64,000 bases of DNA from Aculops lycopersici (Eukaryota; Arthropoda; Arachnida; Trombidiformes; Eriophyidae), in NCBI GenBank assembly GCA_015350385.1, contig WNKI01000001.1, forward strand, positions 7,713,433 through 7,777,432. The letters run 5' to 3'. Made by a program: the position numbers and the translations under genes. How positions within the stretch are numbered: the first letter of the stretch is position 1; every line of letters starts with the position of its first letter. This document shows, piece by piece, positions 1 to 11,000 of this stretch. The notes beneath the pieces were generated by a model that saw only the letters and a program-made list of their open reading frames with translations, did no database searches and was not told the origin of the DNA.

Positions 1-1561
1 CCTATTGGCAATTGTACAGCAGCAGCTGAACCAAGCGCAGCAAGCTAACGGCCAGCAACAGGCTGCTGTTAGTCAAGCGCAAACTCAGGCGACAACAACC
101 ACGCAGCAGCAGCAACAACTTCAGGCGCAACTCGCGCTTCTCCAACAGCAACAACAGCAACCACTCAACCAATCGTACATTCAAACCCAATTGGCCCTAT
201 TGCAGCAGCAGCAGCAGCAACAACAACAACAACAACAGCCGCTACCTACTAATCAGCAGCATGTTCGAGCTCAGTTAGCCTTTTTCCAGCAACAACAACA
301 ACCACCGACGCCGCCGCCACTTAGCCAGCAGCACAGCAACATTCAAGCGCAGCTCATGCTCCTGCAGCAACAGCAGCAGCTCGCCGACTCGATGGCCGCG
401 GCCGCCGCTTCAATCGGACAACCGAGCGGCTTGGCGACAGGAAATGCAACCACTGCGACCTCGACCACAGCAACGACCACCACCGCCTCGACAACAAGTG
501 GAGGCGACGAGGTTGAGGCCGCGATGACGCAACAGCTACCCGCGCTCAGGAATCGAGAGCAGCGGCGCCACGAGCACCAGCAACGCAAATCGAGCTCCTC
601 GTCTTCGTTGCAGCAGCAGCAGCAGCAGCAGCACCACCACCATAGACATGAGCATCATCATCACAGGCACTCGTCGTCGTCGTCGTCGTCGAGAATCAAG
701 GCGGCGGCCATGGGAAACGACGAGAGCAGTCTAGTCAAGGGAACGGAATCGCCCGACGCTCGCTCGCAGGTCAGCAATAGCAACAGCGAGCGCAGCCACC
801 AGGGAAGCCGCTCACCTGTTAACTCGTCGGCCAGCTGCTCGCCGTCGCCGTCATCGTCGTCGTCGTTGGCCAACTCGCCGAGTTTACTATTGGGAGGGAA
901 TCAAAACCAGAATCAGAATCAGAATCAAGATCATGATCTCAATCAAACCAACAACCAGCAGCAACGACCTGTTGGCTTTTCTCCCTCGCTAATGAATGGA
1001 GTTAACATTGACCAGCAACAGCAACTGCAGTCGCAGTCGCACAAAGACCTGGCCACCAAAATAAACAAACAGCTACCAAATTTGATCCAAAACTTGGAAG
1101 AGCCCCAAGGCAACTACAACAGATCAAAGCGACGATTAGTTGATGGCGACGACTCGAATGCGCAATCCGATTTACCTGCCCGCTACCATTCAGAGCTGGA
1201 CGCTAATTCGAACTCAAACTCCGACTCAGAAGCTAGCTCACAAAATCATGACTCTCGCTTGAGAGGTAAAAAGAGGAGGCGGCGCCAGCGACAAGTGGAA
1301 AAGATTGAGAGAAAAAATATAGGCAACCACGAGAATGTCGGCGAGATTGCCTCTCGTGGATCCTCGAGCTCGTCATTCAATGACCACGACCACGACCACG
1401 ATGACGACGAGCGGCACGAAAGTGAGCAACAACACAAACCGGAAGTCGCCAACAAGGGGTCGCTTAACGCCGAGCTAAAGCTAACGAGCGGGCTCCTAGC
1501 GGCGACGGTGACCAATCAGCAGGACAACAGCGAGCAGCAGGCAGTGGCTCTGACGCGGTGA
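1..1561 (+). CDS. Polyglutamine-rich low-complexity protein, 5' end outside window
   Basis: The reading frame is open to the left edge of the window, so the start lies upstream. It stops at TGA 1559-1561. About 519 codons are visible. Residues 40-125 contain at least four imperfect copies of a module with a short hydrophobic core, such as AQLALLQQQQQ, TQLALLQQQQQ, AQLAFFQQQQQ and AQLMLLQQQQQ. These alternate with pure Gln runs. Downstream are Thr/Ala, Ser, His, Asn-Gln (NQNQNQNQ) and acidic His/Asp runs. A strongly basic cluster near residue 420 (RGKKRRRRQRQ) looks like a nuclear localisation signal. This composition is typical of arthropod transcription factors or coactivators, but no folded domain is visible in the part present, so the family is not identified. 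A DNA-binding domain could lie in the missing upstream part. The long frame, running through non-repetitive segments too, supports a real gene. Confidence 0.75.
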   Translation, partial: LLAIVQQQLNQAQQANGQQQAAVSQAQTQATTTTQQQQQLQAQLALLQQQQQQPLNQSYIQTQLALLQQQQQQQQQQQQPLPTNQQHVRAQLAFFQQQQQPPTPPPLSQQHSNIQAQLMLLQQQQQLADSMAAAAASIGQPSGLATGNATTATSTTATTTTASTTSGGDEVEAAMTQQLPALRNREQRRHEHQQRKSSSSSSLQQQQQQQHHHHRHEHHHHRHSSSSSSSRIKAAAMGNDESSLVKGTESPDARSQVSNSNSERSHQGSRSPVNSSASCSPSPSSSSSLANSPSLLLGGNQNQNQNQNQDHDLNQTNNQQQRPVGFSPSLMNGVNIDQQQQLQSQSHKDLATKINKQLPNLIQNLEEPQGNYNRSKRRLVDGDDSNAQSDLPARYHSELDANSNSNSDSEASSQNHDSRLRGKKRRRRQRQVEKIERKNIGNHENVGEIASRGSSSSSFNDHDHDHDDDERHESEQQHKPEVANKGSLNAELKLTSGLLAATVTNQQDNSEQQAVALTR

Positions 1562-2624
1562 TTCGATCCGATCCGATCCAATCCAATAGATCGGAATGCG
1601 AATTGACGGTCTTGCCAGCGAAACGAAACGGATCGGGCTTGTCGCGGTCGCGGTCGTGTTCGATGTTGTTGTTGCTGTTGTCGTTGTTGTTGTTATTATC
1701 ACTATTATATCACTGTGCGCATGTCAAGTGTCGGCCGCGCTGCTACTGCTGCTGCATCTATTCAGATGGCCACATTGGCGAGCAGCCAAAGTTGCTCCTA
1801 TAAGCGCCGGCCGGCCGTCTAGATTGAGAGGGGAGAGGAAATGCGCAATACCAATGGGAAAACATCTGACAAACATTCAAACACTAGGACTAGAGCACCA
1901 CTGCATACAAATACTCACACTCATACACATACACACACACAATTTCTCATAGAAACACACGTGCAAAAGACCTCACACATACACACTCAAACACACAAGC
2001 AGCTCGTCGCCGTAAGCGACGACGAGTTCACAAAGAAGACGACAGCACACATAATCATAGGAGACGACCAGGACAACGACACTCCAGATAGGCGATGATC
2101 GCCTGAGCAGAGGAACTGGGCGGAAAGAAAAGAGCAAGCTCCAGATAGATATAACCATATGGAAAGCAAAGCAAGGGAAGAGGGCAAAGAGAGATAAGGG
2201 GGATATTGAAAGAGGAGCGAACTCAATACATGACAAGACCCGAGGGAATGCCAAGTGCGCGAGAGGCGAGTTGGCAAGCGCGAGAAATAGGCGAGCTTGC
2301 TCATTTCCATATGAGCGAGTAAATCGTTAATGTTGTCTCCAACTTCGTCTCTGTCTCTCTCCCCGAGACTCTGTAGTAGTTCCCGAGACAATGGACTCCG
2401 ACTTCGAGTTGCTCATCGAGCTCTCTCTCTCTCTCTCTTCATGAACTGCCCTCATTGTATCTCTGCAAGAATCGCCTCTTTGCTCTTTTCGTTGCTCACT
2501 CGCTCGCTTGCTTGTCAGAGTTTGGCGCGCGCGCATTTAGTCAAATATTAAACTTGAATGATTCACTTTATTCCTCTCTTTTCTATAGTCTCACTTTTCT
2601 GTTTAGTTCATTTCAGTTTGGTTT

Positions 2625-2653
2625 GGTTTAGTTTAGTTTAGTTTAGTTTAGTT
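2625..2653. repeat. GTTTA pentanucleotide microsatellite
   Basis: Five to six tandem copies of GTTTA are seen directly. No gene overlaps. Confidence 0.8.
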
Positions 2654-3083
2654 ATTTCTTCTTTCTCCTCCTATTTCCTCTCTCCTCAATTCTCGTGCGT
2701 CCTCTTCTCCACTTGTCCTCAAGTGTGTCACGTGAGCGCAATGCCAGAGGAAACGCCTCAAGGATAAGGACACGCACTAAATAACGCAAACAAAACTCTA
2801 GTTGAGCAGTCGAGTGGCAAGTAAATAAATTATTGAGCTCATGGCGCGATACTTGTTCTCTCTTTCTTATATATTAATAGACTAACAAAAAGAACATTCC
2901 TAGGACAAAACCGCAATTCGATCGGTTGTTGCTTGTCGTAGTCTGGGGGGTTGTTTTGTGAAAGCAGAAGAGACTAAAAGAGAGACCACTAGCGACAAAC
3001 ATACCAACCAGATACAGTGAAGAGCGAGAAAGTAGATCTCCAGGAAAGTATCCAATTTCCGGTGTTGCTCACTTTACTTGGGC

Positions 3084-3100
3084 GCGCGCAACTTGCGCGC
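3084..3100. repeat. 17-base GC-rich palindrome
   Basis: GCGCGCAA and TTGCGCGC are perfect inverted arms around one central C. It could be a dimeric protein-binding site or a short cruciform-prone sequence. The function is unknown. Confidence 0.7.
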
Positions 3101-3977
3101 AGCGAAAGAGTAACTCACTTGATTGAAAGAGAAGAAGTGAAAGTAAACCAAGAGAAGAGGGGAGAGAGAGAGAAGAAAAGTAACCAGTTCAGTTAATCAA
3201 TTCCATATGAACAACTTCGTGTTGCCACCTCGTTGCTTGTGATATCAACTGTCCCTATCGTACGGACGGTTTGTTACTCTCACTCTTGCTGATCCTGTTA
3301 CTGTTGCTTCAGTCACTCACACACTTCTATTGACTGCCGACTGCTCATCTGACGCTAATTGACTCGCTCGAGTTGACTTGTACTTTATGATTATCGTGCC
3401 AGTTTATGGACTGCCGTCGTCGCCGCCGCCGCCGCCGCCGCTGGTGTGGTGTTCGATTCCATTTTATTCACTCTACTTTCGTTACCTTTGTTTTCTCTAT
3501 CTCTGAAGCAAATTGAAATTGATAGAGACGATGAGGCGAAATCTGGGCACAAGTTCCGCCGATTGAAAGAGTCGAGTTGTTTTGTATTGGTGGTAGCCGA
3601 ATCAATAAGACAAAAAACTGAAATGTAATGAAATGAACCAACTGGCGCCAGGTAGAGGCAAGCCGATCGAATCGAATCGCAAATTGGCGGCGTGTGGCTG
3701 GAGATTCGAGATGGCAACTCGATCCCCCTGAACCGAGCAATCGAGTTGATTGGTCAGCTTTAACTTCAATTTGAACTATCAGTTTGACTCCAACTCTGGT
3801 GGCCAAAAAGCCAAAGTGGCTAACTGAAGCGGCCAGTCCGACGGCTAGTCTATCTGATAGCCCATGATGAGCCGGCCAGTCGATAAGTCGACATCATCGG
3901 CTGGACGCACGATTGCTTCACGCATTCAGCAGCAGCAACAACAACCACAAGGATCGTGCGCTCCATTGTTTGCAGAG

Positions 3978-4021
3978 AGTTCATTGTTTTGATTGCAATT
4001 TGGCAATCAAAACAATGAACT
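3978..4021. ncRNA. Perfect 19-bp inverted repeat with 6-base loop (candidate hairpin RNA)
   Basis: The left arm AGTTCATTGTTTTGATTGC (3978-3996) is exactly complementary in inverse to the right arm at 4003-4021, leaving the loop AATTTG. Beyond the arms, GTTTG (3968-3972) can pair with CAAAC (4025-4029) across a small asymmetric internal loop. The extended hairpin is about 62 bases. That is the size of a short miRNA precursor, but it could also be the remnant of a palindromic transposon. I do not recognise a known miRNA in it. Both strands can fold, so the orientation is unknown. Confidence 0.4.
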
Positions 4022-4244
4022 ATACAAACCGGGAACTCAATTTGTACATCTTCTTCCCTAAAGTTTCTCGTCCAACTTTTTGGATTTGATTGTTCAGTCG
4101 ATTGCACAACAGCAAGAACAACAGCAACAGTAACAGCCAACAAGTTTTATGATTGACACACTTGACTTTTGAGTTGTTGCTGTTGCTATCGTTGAGATGT
4201 TACATCAAATATTAAATCCTCTACAGCTTCAAAAGACAGAGCAA

Positions 4245-4535
4245 TCACTCAACAGGCTGAATCAAAAGTGCAACGCACGCGGATTGATTTACAAAAGATC
4301 GTGTGTCCAGTTCATCAACGATTTGTGTGTCGCTGTATAATTGCTTCCTCTCTGTCGAGGGGAATATCTCTAACATGGCATTGATGATAGCTTGAGTTTT
4401 TGGTCCAACCTCCGGCGGCAAAGCAACTTTTTTCTCATTGCTCCTACAGGTGACAAGTGACGTTTGTACTAGCTCATTTACGGGTGCTAATGGCGACAAT
4501 TCCTCTATAGGATTTGCTAATATCGTTTGTTTTTA
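4245..4535 (-). other. Coding-like open frame without a start codon, possible exon or gene remnant
   Basis: On the minus strand a frame runs from just after a TAA at about 4536-4538 to TGA at 4245-4247, about 96 codons. Its peptide has a protein-like composition (for example ALPPEVGPKTQAIINAML, then a charged helix-like stretch). Its neighbours are low-complexity or Cys/Ser-rich random frames. There is no ATG near its beginning; the first Met is internal. It could be an internal or last exon of an otherwise unseen gene, a pseudogene piece, or chance. I do not recognise the family. Confidence 0.25.
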
Positions 4536-5068
4536 AGGCGCAATATGGAAGGAACTTCTCAAGAAATCATCTGAATATTGATTATAGTGTAATCTTATCG
4601 GACTACACACACAGCGAGAATCGAAGAGAGATTGGTTCTCTTTTCGAATCTGATTCTAAACTTACAACTACAGCATTTAAATTGGACTGACTTTTTCAAA
4701 TTTAAACTTCGGATCCATTGATCTTAGGTCCCGCTACTCAGTGGGTCCAATAGACAGAAGTTATCGATTTCAACACTGTCGATAACTTGGCGAAGTAAAC
4801 CTGACCCATGAAAATCTAGATGGAGAATAATCTCAATGTTTTGTATTGGAGCCACAAGATCAAACAGACACACAAATTTTACTTAAAAATCCCAGAAGAA
4901 GGAGGGAGAGAGAAAAGCGTGTGCATTGTGGCGTAATTGTTCCTATGTTTTTTGGCAACAGATCAAATGTATTACATACAACAACTTGTACATGTTACCT
5001 GTCAAAACAGTTGCTCTTTTCTAACGCGCCGCTTGCGGTTTTGATTTCAACTCTCGACTTGCGATGAC

Positions 5069-5070
<2 letters not shown>

Positions 5071-5106
<36 letters not shown>
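5071..5106. repeat. (GAC)12 trinucleotide microsatellite
   Basis: Twelve uninterrupted GAC units. They translate to poly-Arg or poly-Asp in shadow frames, with no supporting gene context. Confidence 0.9.
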
Positions 5107-5108
<2 letters not shown>

Positions 5109-5609
5109 GGACCGAGATGACGACGCGAGTCGTGTGCTGCTGCCAAAAGTTTAATTTTGCAGCCAACTATTGCAACTGATACATGTACCCACAGCCAACA
5201 GAACAAACCGACTAAAACTGATTTGTAATGAGCAGCAACAAAAATCAAACTTTTCAGACAGTTTAGGGCAAAAAGACGCGTTAAGTCGAATTATTCATGA
5301 TGAGCGCGTCGAGCGCATGCGGTCGACCGTTTTGTTCCAATCCCGCGATGAGAGAGGAGGCAGGTACTAAGGTTGCCTGTTCGCAGGTAAAAATGAGCAA
5401 CAATAATCAAAGTGGCCAATCAAAGTGGGGCGAGAAGAGATGAGAAGAGATGAGATGAAATGAAATGAAATGAAACGAGAGACGCGCCACTGCTGTTGTT
5501 GGCTGCAATCGCGGGTCGCGACTCGCGAGTCGCTCGGAGAAGCAAGAGGCAAGAGGAGTGAGAGCCACTGGCGCCCGCAGCTTGTGGTCCGACCGTGCGT
5601 CTTTTTACC

Positions 5610-5629
5610 TGGCCAGTGGCCACTGGCCA
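5610..5629. repeat. 20-bp perfect palindrome built on TGGCCA
   Basis: The two halves, TGGCCAGTGG and CCACTGGCCA, are exact inverse complements with no spacer. The half-site CCACTGGCC recurs at about 7233, 11300 and 61483 in non-coding DNA. A dimeric protein site is possible, but that is inference. Confidence 0.7.
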
Positions 5630-8000
5630 TGGAGTTGATTGTGTTTGCTGCAACTTTTCGCGCTTCTACAATTGCAACCGCAACTGCTACAGCCACGAAG
5701 ACGCCGACGACGCTGACGTAACAACTCAAAACTAGTCAACGCTTCTAGCTTATTGGCCCTCTCTTTTGTGCTGGCTACCAACGCGGCAAAACTCGCCGCT
5801 CCATTCGCAGTGACAGCAGCTGTAGCGCCTATAACATTGGCCCAATAAAACTGCTCACTTCGTTTAGGAGAGCGGCGAAATTTGTTCAGCTACACGGACA
5901 CAAACAAACTTGTTTGTGAGGGAGCTAGTCAATATGCCACAGTGGTCAGCGTTATGAACTGGCGCACAGGTTGTTCATTTGAAAGTTTGCTCACTTCAAA
6001 TGAAATAGGAGCCCAATGGCTTTTGTTGAGGTATGAAAAGTATCCAGTTTAGCTGAAGCCAATTGGGCGGTCCAAAGATGAAACTGATACCAAATTTTGA
6101 GGTAAATGCCTGGCAATCGTATCGTCATCATCATCATCATCATGATCAGCACCAGCACCAGCACCAGTATCAGTTTCAGTTTCAGTATCAGTATCAGCAC
6201 AAGCAAAAGCAACAACGAAAAGAGCAACGGAAGCCTGCGGGCATTTACTCGATTAAGAGCATCAGCATCAGTATGAGTATCAGAGATTGCGGCTAGAAAT
6301 AAAACAACGAGCTCTATGAGCAGCCAACATATGGAGCGAGCATCTGGCAACAGATTTTATAGAAACAGACAAAAGAGAGAAGTGCTCATTTCATTGCCTA
6401 TCTCTGGTGCTTTTCAGTTGGCCGTAGCAACGAGCGCTTCTTCTTTCCCTCTTTTCTTTCATCCTCCTTTCTTTTGGCTGGTTTGCTCACTTACTTTACT
6501 TTACTTCACTTTGCTTCAGTTTAGTTAATTAAGTTTTGATCCGATCGAAATTTGATCGGCTAGCAGAATGGTCGGCTCTCAAAACTTGGGGGCAAGTGGC
6601 TGCTCACTTTAACGCGCTTTGCTTTTCCTCCTGCTTCTCCTCGGCGGATTGCAACACCCAACACATGCCACTGTCTCTCATCCGGTAGATTCAATTTCAA
6701 TTGCGCAACTTTCCAATTTCAATTTCAATCTAATCTATCCGATTGCGCAACTCTTTTAAACTAACGCCAAGATGACGACGACGACGACGACGACGCGAAC
6801 CGTAACTGTTTCCGCCGGTGGCAGCAGTAACAGCCCTCAGTTTGCGTGCAACTAATTTGCACTCACAAATCGTCTAGTCGTCGCTTCAACGCGCGACGCC
6901 ACCGCCAAAACCAGCACCTAGCGCCAGTGGCCGACTCGAATTCAATAAAACTCAATCGAATCAAGTGAGCAGCGAGTTGCCAATGGAAGTTGAATGCTCA
7001 CACACAAACAGAATTCGATTGACTTCCGATGAACAGCCATTGGCAACACTGGCACTCGACTCGCGAGTCTCGTGGTCGTCAACAATGTTGTTGTTGTTGT
7101 TGCGCAGAAAAAGAACTCGCCAACTCCACTCCTTCACATAACTAGAGCTAAAACTGAGAGTAGAACTAAAACTAGATCTAAAACTAGAACTGGAATCAGA
7201 GGAGACTAGAACTGGCTAACCCATCGATCAATGCCACTGGCCGGAAGTTGCTTGGGCCTTGAGAGGCGAGGCGGCCGAATCCGTTGCTATTATTTTTGCT
7301 CCACTTCCACTTTGCAAGTCCAAGTTTGTCCGTATGTTTGCTCTGTACTTTTCAGTTGCTCGTTTTCACTCTCAAATGAGTGGTGTTGCCAAATTTGACT
7401 TTTGCTCTCTCTCTCTCTTTCTCTGTCTCGCTTTCCATCTTATTCCCTCCTCTTTATTGTTGTTGCGTAGATTCAAGCGCGAAATTCTGGGTATAGAGAG
7501 ACGTGCAAATGTCTTCCGGCGCATCGAGTGGCTCGAGAGGCGAGTTATCTGCCTCAGAAGAGAGGAGATATGCTTGCGGTCGGTGGTTGGCGCGGCGCAT
7601 CTCATCGTATCGATTGTGACTATGCGATGCGCTTACGTAATGTTAGCTTTAGGTTACTTGGGCCCTTACATATTTGCCGCAGTGCGACACTTTCAATGTG
7701 TGTGTCTCTGAATGAGCGTGCAAGCGAGCGGAATGCGGCGCATCCAATGAAAGGATTTCACACTCCATATTTGGCGCGCTGCTCATTGCGCTTTTGGATG
7801 CGATATGAATTCTTATCTCCTCTCCTGTCGTCGCTTTCATTTTATTCATGCTAAAAATTGGGAAGCGAATGGCAAAATATGAGAGTTAATCGGCCAAAAG
7901 CGGGAAAGAGGCGAGAAGATCCGCAAACAAACAAACAAACAATAACCAGCATATCGGATGCCGCGCTGGGCAACCAAAGAAAAAATACACTTTTGCCTCT

Positions 8001-11000
8001 CCTCCTCCCAAATATGAGATCATAAGTGCGAATGTTAAATAATCAATCAATACTATTTATCATTCCTAAAGTAGAGTCAAGTCGATTCGATTCGGAGTTA
8101 CTTGGTGATGAATGCAGGCGCATAAAAGGAGCCGCCTGAATAATATTGACCCGATCTTCCATTTGATCCCATTGTGGCCGTTTCTACTTTCTCCGTTGCC
8201 TTTTTTGCTTAGTGCTGCCTACGCATTTGGCATTGTAATCTTGCTTCCCCATTCGCTCATCCCATTCAAATGTTAGCTATCTGCGTGAGAGGACAAAGAA
8301 TAGAGGAGCCTCTATCATTCAGCTATCTATCACCCGGAACCGGAAGTGCGCGCGTACACAGAAGTCAATGCGATCGGCTATGCAACCAAAACGCGATTTA
8401 GTTTAGTCTATCGGTCGGTCGGTTGGTTGTAAGGTACGCGGAAATTTTGCCATGTTTTGTGGTGTGACGACAACCACCAAATGGGTGAGCGAGATAACCA
8501 AGGAGATATGCGGCAAGATATCAGGTGGTTTTTGTTGACTAACCGATGAGATTGATTAATGTTTCAGGTTTCGTGTCACTTTATCGCTGGTTTGGATCTC
8601 ATTTTTTCCCACAGGAAATCCGCGACAAAATAGTTTGAGAAAGAATAATTTTTTTCCTTCATTGCGCGCTTTTTATGTGTGTCTTTGTATCAAAATTCAA
8701 CTGACTGCTTATAGACCAAAGTTTCGATTTTATCCACGTCAATAACTGATTTAAAAGACAACAGGAAGCAAACAAGAAGGTAAATCTGAGCCTCTTCTGT
8801 GTTGATTGAGTCGTACACTGTTCAGGTGAAAACGACGATTGCCACTTTTACAAATTAATACTAAGAAATTGTAATAGCCCCGCAGTTTCAAATGGCGCGC
8901 GCCGGGCGTGTTAGCGGCACGCGAGATCCAGACTTTCTGTCCGTCTCGATATCTCATCAGCTCGAAAGGTTAAACCCTGGAAACGGCCATCCAGATATCG
9001 AGCCAATCAGCCAAAGAGATATCATAACCTCCTCTTCTCACCTGTCATTCTTCTCTCACCTTATGACGTCGAGATCATTAATTCTTGGGCTCTGTTTGGC
9101 GGACATGCAACTTGTTGTTGGATTCCATTTCTCCGCTGAAAACAAGTTAGCTGCTCGGCAAGAACAGCCACAAGTGGTCGACCGCACGGTAGGCGATCAT
9201 CGGTTTCAACTAGACGCTTCTGTTGAAATCAGTGCAGCGTGTCATTTCGCTTTGGGAAAAATCAAACGGCTTGGGAATAAAGATATGAGGATGCGAGAAG
9301 CAAATTGGCCAAAGTCTCACCGGTTAACAGGAAAACTGGACTGGTGAGGAGCAATAACAACAGCAACAATAATAATAATGATAACAATGACTAGGATGTT
9401 GATGTTGAGACGATGATGATTATTATTATGATGTAACTGGCAGAGAGAAGAAGGGGAAAATGATCGCGTGTTTGGAAACAATAATAGACTATTTTGTAAC
9501 CGACCACTTGTTAACACGAGGGTGTGTTTCCTCACCAACAGTCCCTCTCTCTCTTCTCGCTGCTGTTTTTCACCTGGAAGCTGATTTAACAAGCGCCGAG
9601 TTGGAGCAAGTGTCCGTTCAAGTGTGTCTCTGTCGAATTGAGATAGTTATGTGCATTTCACATCTTAAAGGGCCAGAGTGTGAGAATCGGATCAACTTGA
9701 TGATGATGAAGCTCATCTCCAACAACTCGGCCGCTTGCAGTTGGTACGTCAGGTTCGCGTTGTGCAACACCAACTCGAGTCACATTCACACACTCACATA
9801 AGGAGTAAACGCAAGCAAACCGCATACACGAATGACCGAGACAACAACCACTTGTAATGTTGGTGTGGAATATACAGTCTACTTGTATGATTGCCACTAT
9901 AATGATGTTTAATAAGCAAAGATTCGGAACAAAAAGTCGGGAGAACAGAGAGCTCGACTCATGCACCGACCTCACGCTAATCGTGGCCAGAGATTTGCGC
10001 CATCTTCGTGTCATGATAATAATCCTGCTCCAATATCAATCAAAACAATGGACTCCCTGTCTCCTAATCTTGGGAGCTATTAGAACGTTGGCATGGAACT
10101 CTGGCTCGGGTTAAGCGCAGTAACCACAACATCCGCTGCCGCCGCCGCCGCCGCCGCCAATCAAATCGCACGACTCTCGCGGTCGAGTTGCAACTTGCAA
10201 GTGGCCAGCTCTTCAACAGGTCGTCGTCATATTGTTTCCCAACCGCTTGCTTGTGTGTCTGTTAGTTATCCTGTAGCATGCAATTTAAATTCTATGCTGC
10301 TTACCTTATTAGATGCACCTGTAAGCTTGCAGATGGAGACTAGAAACTTAAATCGAATTTTGCCCCTAAGCTCCGAAGTTGATATAAATGCAGCGAGCAT
10401 CTCAAATTACTCGGCTACAGCACCGATCGCATGGTAACGAGTTCAATAATATTAATCATTTCAAGCGATTCGTTTTATTCATGCTTCTCCCTGCTCCTAC
10501 CGCTTACCTTTTATTGTTGTTTGTTTGTTTATTTGTTGTCTACTTTACCTTTACCTTTACCTTTCAACTGCAAAACCATGATCATAGAGGAGCCACTTGT
10601 TGGGGTTAGCCGAGCCACCACTTGGTTGAGCGGACGAGGATCGTTTGACGCTTGGACCGCCCACTTGACAGGTGGACGTTTACGTCGTTTAGTCTAGAAG
10701 GGAAGAGAAAATGGGATGTTAGAATGAACAGTTTAGCCGGACCAAAGTGACTGATTGATTCGAGTGGCTGACCTCAAGGGGAATGTGCATTTTTTCTTTA
10801 ATTTAGCTAAAAAGAATCGATGAGGAGACTGTTCTTTCTTTTGGAATACTGAACAATAGCAAATGCGAGCAACAACATTAAAAGCAATCAGTCTTACTGG
10901 GTTCATTTCCTTTTGCCCTAGACAAACAAACAAACAAACTATAGACAAACTAAAAACTGAGAGAAGCCACTTAGATTCAATGAACTAGAAGTCATCGTCT

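Larger units (their letters stand above)
1562..3870. other. Gene-free stretch downstream of the Q-rich gene
   Basis: I see no convincing coding region. The stretch holds a CA-rich microsatellite (about 1915-1940), a CT run (about 2423-2440), a GTTTA repeat (2625-2653), a 17-base GC-rich palindrome (3084-3100) and a CCG run (about 3420-3440). Open frames here have random-looking or repeat-driven compositions. The first part is presumably the 3' UTR of the Q-rich gene. Confidence 0.5.
4022..8000. other. Gene-free stretch with simple repeats
   Basis: Apart from the coding-like frame at 4245-4535, I see no gene. The region holds a 10-bp inverted repeat (4758-4788), a (GAC)12 tract, a 20-bp palindrome (5610-5629), an ATC/CAG-like compound repeat (about 6123-6200), a second GAC tract (about 6772-6794) and a CAAA repeat near 7927-7950. 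Restricted short words such as CCACTGGCC recur. This looks like regulatory or spacer DNA. Confidence 0.5.

Noticed and set aside
1990..2032. Imperfect hairpin CTCGTCGC...GCGACGACGAG
   Set aside because: The pairing needs a bulge and is built from CGA/GAC simple sequence; it is not distinguishable from low-complexity background.
7259..7711. 150-codon plus-strand frame starting at a non-ATG codon
   Set aside because: Cys/Phe/Arg-rich random composition, overlapping other equally long frames; no support for coding.
8892..9347. 151-codon plus-strand frame in the left gene desert
   Set aside because: No domain, no repeated motif and no nearby promoter features. Frames of this size occur by chance at this GC content.
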